Source: Mimachlamys varia | Taxonomy: Eukaryota > Mollusca > Bivalvia > Pectinida > Pectinidae | Direction: 5' to 3' | Length of the DNA: 64,000 bases | Assembly: GCA_947623455.1 (NCBI GenBank) | Contig: OX392532.1 | Span: forward strand, 51,215,058-51,279,057 | In this document: positions 7,985 through 21,400 of the stretch, in pieces | Layout: every line of letters starts with the position of its first letter | How positions within the stretch are numbered: the stretch's first letter is position 1 | The notes under the pieces: model-generated | Databases searched by the model: none | Told to the model about the DNA's origin: nothing | The model's input: the letters and a program-made list of their open reading frames with translations, nothing else | Position numbers and translations under genes: made by a program

Positions 7985-10900
7985 TAATAATCTCATCTCC
8001 TTATATAACATCAATGTATTGTCAATTAATCTCATCTCCTTATATAGCATCAATGTATTGCCAATCAATCTCATCTCCTTATATAGCATCAATGTATTGT
8101 CAATCAATCTCGTCTCCTTATATAGCATCAATGTATTGCCAATCAATCTCATCTCAACATATAGTATCAATGTATTGTCAATCAATCTCATCTCCTTATA
8201 TACCATCAATGTATTGCCAATCAATCTCATCTCATTATACATATAGCATCAACGTATTGTCAATCAATATCATCTCCTTATATAGCATCAATGTATTGTC
8301 AATCAATCTCATCTCATTATATATATAGCATCAATGTATTGCCAATCAACCTCATCTCCTTATATAGTATCAATGTATTGTCAATCAATCTCATCTCATT
8401 ATATAGCATCAATGTATTGTCAATCAATCTCATCTCATTATATAGCATCAATGTATTGCTAATCAATCTTATCTCCTTATATAGCATCAATGTATTGTCA
8501 ATCAATCTCATCTCATTATATAGCATCAATGTATTGCCAATCAATCTCATCTCCTTATATAGCATCAATGTATTGTCAATTAATCTCATCTCCTTATATA
8601 GCATCAATGTATTGCCAATCAATCTTATCTCCTTATATAGCATCAATATATTGTCAATCAATCTCATCTCCTTATATAGCATCAATCTATTGTCAATCAA
8701 TCTCATCTCCTTATATAGTATCAATCTATTGTCAATCAATCTCATCTCCTTATATAGCATCAATGTATTGCCAATCAATCTAATCTCATTATATATATAG
8801 CATCAAAGTATTGTCAATCAATATCATCTCCTTATATAGCATCAATGTATTGTCAATCAATTTCATCTCCTTATATAGCATCAATGTATTGCCAATCAAT
8901 CTCATCTCCTTATATAGCATCAATGTATTGTCAATCAATCTCATCTCCTTATATAGTATCAATCTATTGTCAATCAATCTCATCTCCTTATATAGCATCA
9001 ATGTATTGCCAATCAATCTAATCTCATTATATATATAGCATCAAAGTATTGTCAATCAATATCATCTCCTTATATAGCATCAATGTATTGTCAATCAATT
9101 TCATCTCCTTATATAGTATCAATGTATTGTCAATCAATCTCATCTCATTATATAGTATCAATGTATTGTCAATCAATCTCATCTGCTTATATAACATCAA
9201 TGTATTGCCAATCAATCTCGTCTGATTATATAACATCAATGTATTGACAATCAATCTCATCTCATTATATAGCATCAATGTATTGCCAATCAATCTCATC
9301 TCATTATATAGCACCAATGTAATGTCAATCAATCTCATCTCCTTATATAGTATCAGTGTATTGCCAATCAATCTCATCTCCTTATATAACATCATGTATT
9401 GTCAATCAATCTCATCTCCTTATATAACATCATGTATTGTCAATCAATCTCATCTCCTTATATAGCATCAATGTATTGCCAATCAATCTCATCTCCTTAT
9501 ATAACATCAATGTATTGTCAATCAACCTCATCTCCTTATATAGCATCAATGTATTGTCAATCAATCTCATCTCCTTATATAACATCATGTATTGTCAATT
9601 AATCTCATCTCCTTATATAGCATCAATGTATTGCCAATCAATCTCATCTCCTTATATAGCATCAATGTATTGTCAATCAATCTCGTCTCCTTATATAGCA
9701 TCAATGTATTGCCAATCAATCTCATCTCAACATATAGTATCAATGTATTGTCAATCAATCTCATCTCCTTATATACCATCAATGTATTGCCAATCAATCT
9801 CATCTCATTATACATATAGCATCAACGTATTGTCAATCAATATCATCTCCTTATATAGCATCAATGTATTGTCAATCAATCTCATCTCATTATATATATA
9901 GCATCAATGTATTGCCAATCAATCTCATCTCATTATATAACATCAATGTATTGTCAATCAATCTCATCTCATTATATAGCATCAATGTATTGCCAATCAA
10001 TCACATCTCATTATATAGCACCAATGTAATGTCAATCAATCTCATCTCCTTATATAGTATCAGTGTATTGCCAATCAATCTCATGTCCTTATATAACATC
10101 ATGTATTGTCAATCAATCTCATCTCCTTATATAACATCATGTATTGTCAATTAATCTCATCTCCTTATATAGCATCAATGTATTGCCAATCAATCTCATC
10201 TCCTTATATAGCATCAATGTATTGCCAATCAATCTCATCTCATTATATAGCATCAATGTATTGTCAATCAATTTCATCTCCTTATATAGTATCAATGTAC
10301 TGCCAATCAATCTCATCTCATTATATAGTATCAATGTATTGTCAATCAATCTCATCTCATTATATAACATCAATGTATTGCCAATCAATCTCGTCTGATT
10401 ATATAACATCAATGTATTGACAATCAACCTCATCTCCTTATATAGCATCAATGTATTGCCAATCAATTATCTCATTATATAGCATCAATGTATTAACAAT
10501 CAACCTCATCTCCTTATATAGTATCAATGTATTGTCAATCAATCTCATCTCATTATATAGCATCAATGTATTGTCAATCAATCTCATCTCATTATATATC
10601 ATCAATGTATTGTCAATCAATCTCATCTCCTTATATAACATCATGTTTTGTCAATTAATCTCATCTCCTTATATAGCATCAATGTATTGTCAATCAATCT
10701 CGTCTGATTATATAACATCAATGTATTGACAATCAACCTCATCTCCTTGTATAGCATCAATGTATTGCCAATCAATCTCATCTCATTATATAACATCAAT
10801 GTATTGACAATCAATCTCATCTCCTTATATAGCATCAATGTATTGCCAATCAATCTCATCTCATTATATAGCATCAATGTATTGCTAATCAATCTCATCT

Positions 10901-13900
10901 CCTTATATAGCATCAATCTATTGTCAATCAATCTCATCTCCTTATATAGCATCAATGCATTGCCAATCAATCTCATCTCCTTATATAGCATCAATGTATT
11001 GTCAATCAATCTCATCTCCTTATATAGTATCAATCTATTGTCAATCAATCTCATCTCCTTATATAGCATCAATGTATTGCCAATCAATCTAATCTCATTA
11101 TATATATAGCATCAAAGTATTGTCAATCAATATCATCTCCTTATATAGCATCAATGTATTGTCAATCAATTTCATCTCCTTATATAGTATCAATGTATTG
11201 TCAATCAATCTCATCTCATTATATAGTATCAATGTATTGTCAATCAATCTCATCTCATTATATAGCATCAATGTATTGCCAATCAATCTAATCTCATTAT
11301 ATATATAGCATCAAAGTATTGTCAATCAATATCATCTCCTTATATAGCATCAATGTATTGTCAATCAATTTCATCTCCTTATATAGTATCAATGTATTGT
11401 CAATCAATCTCATCTCATTATATAGTATCAGTGTATTGCCAATCAATCTCATCTCCTTATATAACATCATGTATTGTCAATCAATCTCATCTCCTTATAT
11501 AACATCATGTATTGTCAATCAATCTCATCTCCTTATATAGCATCAATGTATTGCCAATCAATCTCATCTCCTTATATAACATCAATGTATTGTCAATCAA
11601 CCTCATCTCCTTATATAGCATCAATGTATTGTCAATCAATCTCATCTCCTTATATAACATCATGTATTGTCAATTAATCTCATCTCCTTATATAGCATCA
11701 ATGTATTGCCAATCAATCTCATCTCCTTATATAGCATCAATGTATTGTCAATCAATCTCGTCTCCTTATATAGCATCAATGTATTGCCAATCAATCTCAT
11801 CTCAACATATAGTATCAATGTATTGTCAATCAATCTCATCTCCTTATATACCATCAATGTATTGCCAATCAATCTCATCTCATTATACATATAGCATCAA
11901 CGTATTGTCAATCAATATCATCTCCTTATATAGCATCAATGTATTGTCAATCAATCTCATCTCATTATATATATAGCATCAATGTATTGCCAATCAATCT
12001 CATCTCATTATATAACATCAATGTATTGTCAATCAATCTCATCTCATTATATAGCATCAATGTATTGCCAATCAATCACATCTCATTATATAGCACCAAT
12101 GTAATGTCAATCAATCTCATCTCCTTATATAGTATCAGTGTATTGCCAATCAATCTCATGTCCTTATATAACATCATGTATTGTCAATCAATCTCATCTC
12201 CTTATATAACATCATGTATTGTCAATTAATCTCATCTCCTTATATAGCATCAATGTATTGCCAATCAATCTCATCTCCTTATATAGCATCAATATATTGC
12301 CAATCAATCTCATCTCATTATATAGCATCAATGTATTGTCAATCAATTTCATCTCCTTATATAGTATCAATGTACAGCCAATCAATCTCATCTCATTATA
12401 TAGTATCAATGTATTGTCAATCAATCTCATCTCATTATATAACATCAATGTATTGCCAATCAATCTCGTCTGATTATATAACATCAATGTATTGACAATC
12501 AACCTCATCTCCTTATATAGCATCAATGTATTGCCAATCAATCATCTCATTATATAGCATCAATGTATTAACAATCAACCTCATCTCCTTATATAGTATC
12601 AATGTATTGTCAATCAATCTCATCTCATTATATAGCATCAATGTATTGTCAATCAATCTCATCTCATTATATATCATCAATGTATTGTCAATCAATCTCA
12701 TCTCCTTATATAACATCATGTTTTGTCAATTAATCTCATCTCCTTATATAGCATCAATGTATTGTCAATCAATCTCGTCTGATTATATAACATCAATGTA
12801 TTGACAATCAACCTCATCTCCTTGTATAGCATCAATGTATTGCCAATCAATCTCATCTCATTATATAACATCAATGTATTGACAATCAATCTCATCTCCT
12901 TATATAGCATCAATGTATTGCCAATCAATCTCATCTCATTATATAGCATCAATGTATTGCTAATCAATCTCATCTCCTTATATAGCATCAATCTATTGTC
13001 AATCAATCTCATCTCCTTATATAGCATCAATGTATTGCCAATCAATCTCATCTCCTTATATAGCATCAATGTATTGTCAATCAATCTCATCTCCTTATAT
13101 AGTATCAATCTATTGTCAATCAATCTCATCTCCTTATATAGCATCAATGTATTGCCAATCAATCTAATCTCATTATATATATAGCATCAAAGTATTGTCA
13201 ATCAATATCATCTCCTTATATAGCATCAATGTATTGTCAATCAATTTCATCTCCTTATATAGTATCAATGTATTGTCAATCAATCTCATCTCATTATATA
13301 GTATCAATGTATTGTCAATCAATCTCATCTCATTATATAGCATCAATGTATTGTCAATCAATCTCATCTCATTATATATCATCAATGTATTGTCAATCAA
13401 TCTCATCTCCTTATATAACATCATGTTTTGTCAATTAATCTCATCTCCTTATATAGCATCAATGTATTGTCAATCAATCTCGTCTAATTATATAACATCA
13501 ATGTATTGACAATCAACCTCATCTCCTTATATAGCATCAATGTATTGCCAATCAATCTCATCTCATTATATAACATCAATGTATTGACAATCAACCTCAT
13601 CTCCTTATATAGTATCAATGTATTGTCAATCAATCTCATCTCATTATATAGCATCAATGTATTGTCAATCAATCTCATCTCATTATATAGCATCAATGTA
13701 TTGCTAATCAATCTCATCTCCTTATATAGCATCAATGTATTGTCAATCAATCTCATCTCATTATATAGCATCAATGTATTGCCAATCAATCTCATCTCCT
13801 TATATAGCATCAATGTATTGTCAATTAATCTCATCTCCTTATATAGCATCAATGTATTGCCAATCAATCTCATCTCCTTATATAGCATCAATATATTGTC

Positions 13901-15120
13901 AATCAATCTCATCTCCTTATATAGCATCAATCTATTGTCAATCAATCTCATCTCCTTATATAGCATCAATGTATTGCCAATCAATCTCATCTCCTTATAT
14001 AGCATCAATGTATTGTCAATCAATCTCATCTCCTTATATAGTATCAATCTATTGTCAATCAATCTCATCTCCTTATATAGCATCAATGTATTGCCAATCA
14101 ATCTAATCTCATTATATATATAGCATCAAAGTATTGTCAATCTATATCATCTCCTTATATAGCATCAATGTATTGTCAATCAATTTCATCTCCTTATATA
14201 GTATCAATGTATTGTCAATCAATCTCATCTCATTATATAGTATCAATGTATTGTCAATCAATCTCATCTGCTTATATAACATCAATGTATTGCCAATCAA
14301 TCTCGTCTGATTATATAACATCAATGTATTGACAATCAACCTCATCTCCTTATATAGCATCAATGTATTGCCAATCAATCTCATCTCATTATATAACATT
14401 AATGTATTGACAATCAACCTCATCTCCTTATATAGTATCAATGTATTGTCAATCAATCTCATCTCATTATATAGCATCAATGTATTGTCAATCAATCTAA
14501 TCTCATTATATAGCATCAATGTATTGTCAATCAATCTCATCTCATTATATAGCACCAATGTAATGTCAATCAATCTCATCTCCTTATATAGTATCAGTGT
14601 ATTGCCAATCAATATCATCTCATTATATAGTATCAATGTATTTTCAATCAATCTCATCTCATTATATAGCATCAATGTATTGCCAATCAATATCATCTCA
14701 TTATATAGCACCAATGTATTGCCAATCAATCTCATCTCCTTATATAGCATCAATGTATTGTCAATTAATCTCATCTCCTTATATAGTATGAATGTATTGT
14801 CAATCAATCTCATCTCATTATATAGCATCAATGTATTGTCAATCAATCTCATCTCATTATATAGCATCAGTGTATTTCAATCAATCTCATCTCCTTATAT
14901 AGTATCAATGTATTGTCAATCAATCTCATCTCATTATATCGCACCAATGTAATGTCAATCAATCTCATCTCCTTAAATAGTATCAATGTATTGTCAATCA
15001 ATCTCATCTCATTATATAGCACCAATGTAATGTCAATCAATCTCATCTCATTATATAGCACCAATGTAATGTCAATCAATCTCGTCTCCTTATAAAGCAT
15101 CAACGTATTGCCAATCAATC
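7985..15120 (+). repeat. 39-bp satellite array, about 180 copies
   Basis: About 7.1 kb of tandem 39-bp units, consensus TCAATGTATTGYCAATCAAT followed by CTCATCTCMTTATATAGCA. Variants recur at the Y position (GCC versus GTC), the M position (CCTTATATAG versus CATTATATAG), AACATC versus AGCATC, and a longer ATATATATAG form that recurs at 8322, 8796, 9032, 9893, 11103, 11302, 11968, 13178 and 14117. Because 39 is a multiple of 3 and the unit lacks stops in several frames, long ORFs appear on both strands; they are by-products. Divergence between adjacent units is a few percent, with long blocks duplicated as a whole. Confidence 0.97.
9390..13375 (+). repeat. 2075-bp higher-order repeat within the 39-bp satellite
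   Basis: The variant pattern over about 9390-11300 recurs at 11465-13375 with a constant offset of 2075 bp, seen in at least ten landmarks (for example 9437/11512, 9592/11667, 10106/12181, 10451/12526, 10726/12801 and 11120/13195). Only a handful of base differences separate the two, for example TGTACTGCC at 10300 versus TGTACAGCC at 12375. An additional block shared by 8014-8310 and 9587-9883 lies at offset 1573. The duplication is recent or actively homogenised. Confidence 0.9.
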
Positions 15121-15403
15121 AGTCAAAGATGATAAATTATCATCATATGATGTCGATCCATTGCAAAGTTATTGTTAGAGGTATCGCTAGAAAAAAAGGT
15201 CACCCTATGTATGCAACTGACGACATCGTTGTAGTACATCAGAATCAAATGATATCTAATGGCCCATGCAGCGCAGCCAAATCAGTATCTATCACTTGGC
15301 TGATTATAAATTTGATATGATATCATGGACAGATAATTTAGATAATATTAAGGCAACTAACCGGGAAACATATACTGACAGAAAACATGCCCCAAAATCG
15401 GCA
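15121..15403. other. Unique spacer between the two satellites
   Basis: About 280 bp that belongs to neither array. A short open stretch (15108-15320) begins inside the last 39-bp unit and reads into non-repetitive codons such as VIVRGIARKKGHPMYATDD; I do not recognise it. It contains ATGGACAGATAATTTAGATAATATTAAGG and no clear transposon end. Confidence 0.6.
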
Positions 15404-18400
15404 GCGAATCTGACCATAGAGCTCCGATAAATAAATTGTGTCTTAAAAGCTAGACCTGACAAGGATTCTAACCATAGACCTCCAATTATGTTATTGTGTC
15501 TAACAAGCTACACATGACAACGATTCTTTCCATAGACCTCCAATTATGTCATTGTGTCTAACAACCTAGACCTGATACTGATTCTAACCATATACCTCCA
15601 ATTATGTTATTGTGTCTAACAAGCTAGATTTGACAACGATTCTAACCATATACCTCCAATTATGTTATTGTGTCTAACAAGCTAGACCTGACAAGGATTC
15701 TAACCATAGACCTCCAATTATGGTATTGTGTCAAACAAGCTAGATATGACACCGATTCTAACCACAGACCTCCGATTATGTTAGTGTGTCTTACAAGCTA
15801 AAACTGACAAAGATTCTAACCATAGAACTCCGATTATATTATTGTGTCAAACAAGCTAGATATGACACCGATTCTAACCACAGACCTCCGATTATTGTGT
15901 CTAACAAGCTAAAACTGACAAGGATTCTAACCACAGACCTCCGATTATGTTAGTGTGTCTTACAAGCTAAAACTGACAAGGATTCTAGCCATAGACCTCC
16001 AATTATGTTATTGTGTCAAACAAGCTAGATATGACACCGATTCTAACCATAGACCTCCGATTATTGTGTCTAACAAGCTAAAACTGACAAGGATTCTAAC
16101 CACAGACCTCCGATTATGTTAGTGTGTATAACAAGCTAAAACTGACAACGATTCTAACCATAGACCTCCGATTATGTTATTGTGTCTAACAAGCTAGACC
16201 TGACAACGATTCTAACCATAGACCTCCAATTATGGTATTGTGTATAACAAGCTAGAACTGACCACAACTATAACCATAGACCTCCAATTATTTTATTATG
16301 TCAAACAAGCTAGATATGACATCGATTCTAACCACAGACCTCCGATTATGTTATTTTGTTTAACAAGCTAGACCTGACAATGATTCTAACCATATACCTC
16401 CGATTATGTTATTGTGTCAAACAAGCTAGATATGACACCGATTCTAACCACAGACCTCCGATTATGTTAGTGTGTCTTACAAGCTAAAACAGACAGCGAT
16501 TCTAACCATAGACCTCCGATTATGTTATTGTGTCAACCAAGCTAGATATGACAACGATTCTAACCCCAGACCTTCAATTATTGTGTCTAACAAGCTAAAA
16601 CTGACAAGGATTCTAACCATAGACCTCCGATTATGTTATTGTGTCTAACAAGCTAGACCTGACAACGATTCTTACCATAGACCTCCAATTATGGTATTGT
16701 GTCTAACAAGCTAGAACTGACCACAACTATAACCATAGACCTCCAATTATTTTATTATGTCAAACAAGCTAGATATGACATCGATTCTAACCATAGACCT
16801 CCGATTATGTTATTGTGTCTTTCAAGCTAAAACTGACAAAGATTCTAACCATAGAACTCCGATTATATTATTGTGTCAAACAAGCTAGATATGACACCGA
16901 TTCTAACCACAGACCTCCGATTATTGTGTCTAACAAGCTAAAACTGACAAGGATTCTAACCACAGACCTCCGATTATGTTAGTGTGTCTTACAAGCTAAA
17001 ACTGACAAGGATTCTAGCCATAGACCTCCAATTATGTTATTGTGTCAAACAAGCTAGATATGACACCGATTCTAACCATAGACCTCCGATTATTGTGTCT
17101 AACAAGCTAAAACTGACAAGGATTCTAACCACAGACCTCCGATTATGTTAGTGTGTATAACAAGCTAAAACTGACAACGATTCTAACCATAGACCTCCGA
17201 TTATGTTATTGTGTCTAACAAGCTAGACCTGACAACGATTCTAACCATAGACCTCCAATTATGGTATTGTGTATAACAAGCTAGAACTGACCACAACTAT
17301 AACCATAGACCTCCAATTATTTTATTATGTCAAACAAGCTAGATATGACATCGATTCTAACCACAGACCTCCGATTATGTTATTTTGTTTAACAAGCTAG
17401 ACCTGACAATGATTCTAACCATATACCTCCGATTGTGTTATTGTGTCAAACAAGCTAGATATGACACCGATTCTAACCACAGACCTCCGATTATGTTAGT
17501 GTGTCTTACAAGCTAAAACAGACAACGATTCTAACCATAGACCTCCGATTATGTTATTGTGTCAAACAAGCTAGATATGACAACGATTCTAACCGCAGAC
17601 CTTCAATTATTGTGTCTAACAAGCTAAAACTGACAAGGATTCTAACCATAGACCTCCGATTATGTTATTGTGTCTAACAAGCTAGACCTGACAACGATTC
17701 TTACCATAGACCTCCAATTATGTTATTGTGTCTAACAAGCTAGAACTGACCACAACTATAACCATAGACCTCCAATTATTTTATTATGTCAAACAAGCTA
17801 GACCTGACAACGATTCTAACCATATACCTCCAATTATGTTATTGTGTCTTACAAGCTAAAACTGACAAAGATTCTAACCATAGAACTCCGATTATATTAT
17901 TGTGTCAAACAAGCTAGATATGACACCGATTCTAACCACAGACCTCCGATTATTGTGTCTAACAAGCTAAAACTGACAAGGATTCTAACCACAGACCTCC
18001 GATTATGTTAGTGTGTCTTTCAAGCTAAAACTGACAAGAATTCTAGCCATAGACCTCCAATTATGTTATTGTGTCAAACAAGCTAGATATGACACCGATT
18101 CTAACCATAGACCTCCGATTATTGTGTCTAACAAGCTAAAACTGACAAGGATTCTAACCACAGACCTCCGATTATGTTAGTGTGTATAACAAGCTAAAAC
18201 TGACAACGATTCTAACCATAGACATCCGATTATGTTATTGTGTCTAACAAGCTAGACCTGACAACGATTCTAACCATAGATCTCCAATTATGGTATTGTG
18301 TATAACAAGCTAGAACTGACCACAACTATAACCATAGACCTCCAATTATTTTATTATGTCAAACAAGCTAGATATGACATCGATTCTAACCACAGGCCTC

Positions 18401-21400
18401 CGATTATGTTATTTTGTTTAACAAGCTAGACCTGACAATGATTCTAACCATATACCTCCGATTATGTTATTGTGTCAAACAAGCTAGATATGACACCGAT
18501 TCTAACCACAGACCTCCGATTATGTTAGTGTGTCTTACAAGCTAAAACAGACAACGATTCTAACCATAGACCTCCGATTATGTTATTGTGTCAACCAAGC
18601 TAGATATGACAACGATTCTAACCCCAGACCTTCAATTATTGTGTCTAACAAGCTAAAACTGACAAGGATTCTAACCATAGACCTCCGATTATGTTATTGT
18701 GTCTAACAAGCTAGACCTGACAACGATTCTTACCATAGACCTCCAATTATGTTATTGTGTCTAACAAGCTAGACCTGACAACGATTCTAACCATAGACCT
18801 CCAATTATGTTATTGTGTCTTTCAAGCTAAAACTGACAAAGATTCTAACCATAGAACTCCGATTATATTATTGTGTCAAACAAGCTAGATATGACACCGA
18901 TTCTAACCACAGACCTCCGATTATTGTGTCTAACAAGCTAAAACTGACAAGGATTCTAACCACAGACCTCCGATTATGTTAGAGTGTCTTACAAGCTAAA
19001 ACTGACAAGGATTCTAGCCATAGACCTCCAATTATGTTATTGTGTCAAACAAGCTAGATATGACACCGATTCTAACCATAGACCTCCGATTATTGTGTCT
19101 AACAAGCTAAAACTGACAAGGATTCTAACCACAGACCTCCGATTATGTTAGTGTGTATAACAAGCTAAAACTGACAACGATTCTAACCATAGACCTCCGA
19201 TTATGTTATTGTGTCTAACAAGCTAGACCTGACAACGATTCTAACCATAGACCTCCAATTATGGTATTGTGTATAACAAGCTAGAACTGACCACAACTAT
19301 AACCATAGACCTCCAATTATTTTATTATGTCAAACAAGCTAGATATGACATCGATTCTAACCACAGACCTCCGATTATGTTATTTTGTTTAACAAGCTAG
19401 ACCTGACAATGATTCTAACCATATACCTCCGATTATGTTATTGTGTCAAACAAGCTAGATATGACACCGATTCTAACCACAGACCTCCGATTATGTTAGT
19501 GTGTCTTACAAGCTAAAACAGACAACGATTCTAACCATAGACCTCCGATTATGTTATTGTGTCAACCAAGCTAGATATGACAACGATTCTAACCCCAGAC
19601 CTTCAATTATTGTGTCTAACAAGCTAAAACTGACAAGGATTCTAACCATAGACCTCCGATTATGTTATTGTGTCTAACAAGCTAGACCTGACAACGATTC
19701 TTACCATAGACCTCCAATTATGGTATTGTGTCTAACAAGCTAGACCTGACAACGATTCTAACCATAGACCTCCAATTATGTTATTGTGTCTTTCAAGCTA
19801 AAACTGACAAAGATTCTAACCATAGAACTCCGATTATATTATTGTGTCAAACAAGCTAGATATGACACCGATTCTAACCACAGACCTCCGATTATTGTGT
19901 CTAACAAGCTAAAACTGACAAGGATTCTAACCACAGACCTCCGATTATGTTAGAGTGTCTTACAAGCTAAAACTGACAAGGATTCTAGCCATAGACCTCC
20001 AATTATGTTATTGTGTCAAACAAGCTAGATATGACACCGATTCTAACCATAGACCTCCGATTATTGTGTCTAACAAGCTAAAACTGACAAGGATTCTAAC
20101 CACAGACCTCCGATTATGTTAGTGTGTCTAACAAGCTACACATGACAACGATTCTTTCCATAGACCTCCAATTATGTCATTGTGTCTAACAACCTAGACC
20201 TGATACTGATTCTAACCATATACCTCCAATTATGTTATTGTGTCTAACAAGCTAGATTTGACAACGATTCTAACCATATACCTCCAATTATGTTATTGTG
20301 TCTAACAAGCTAGACCTGACAAGGATTCTAACCATAGACCTCCAATTATGGTATTGTGTCAAACAAGCTAGATATGACACCGATTCTAACCACAGACCTC
20401 CGATTATGTTAGTGTGTCTTACAAGCTAAAACTGACAAAGATTCTAACCATAGAACTCCGATTATATTATTGTGTCAAACAAGCTAGATATGACACCGAT
20501 TCTAACCACAGACCTCCGATTATTGTGTCTAACAAGCTAAAACTGACAAGGATTCTAACCACAGACCTCCGATTATGTTAGTGTGTCTTACAAGCTAAAA
20601 CTGACAAGGATTCTAGCCATAGACCTCCAATTATGTTATTGTGTCAAACAAGCTAGATATGACACCGATTCTAACCATAGACCTCCGATTATTGTGTCTA
20701 ACAAGCTAAAACTGACAAGGATTCTAACCACAGACCTCCGATTATGTTAGTGTGTATAACAAGCTAAAACTGACAACGATTCTAACCATAGACCTCCGAT
20801 TATGTTATTGTGTCTAACAAGCTAGACCTGACAACGATTCTAACCATAGACCTCCAATTATGGTATTGTGTATAACAAGCTAGAACTGACCACAACTATA
20901 ACCATAGACCTCCAATTATTTTATTATGTCAAACAAGCTAGATATGACATCGATTCTAACCACAGACCTCCGATTATGTTATTTTGTTTAACAAGCTAGA
21001 CCTGACAATGATTCTAACCATATACCTCCGATTATGTTATTGTGTCAAACAAGCTAGATATGACACCGATTCTAACCACAGACCTCCGATTATGTTAGTG
21101 TGTCTTACAAGCTAAAACAGACAGCGATTCTAACCATAGACCTCCGATTATGTTATTGTGTCAACCAAGCTAGATATGACAACGATTCTAACCCCAGACC
21201 TTCAATTATTGTGTCTAACAAGCTAAAACTGACAAGGATTCTAACCATAGACCTCCGATTATGTTATTGTGTCTAACAAGCTAGACCTGACAACGATTCT
21301 TACCATAGACCTCCAATTATGGTATTGTGTCTAACAAGCTAGAACTGACCACAACTATAACCATAGACCTCCAATTATTTTATTATGTCAAACAAGCTAG

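Noticed and set aside
7982..15118. Many ORFs of 60-241 codons on both strands within the 39-bp satellite (SINVLPINLISLY or NTLMLYKEMRLID repeats)
   Set aside because: The period is 39 bp, a multiple of three, and the unit lacks stops in several frames on both strands, so long ORFs arise automatically. Frames are broken by ATATATATAG variants and no start context or unique flanking domain is present.
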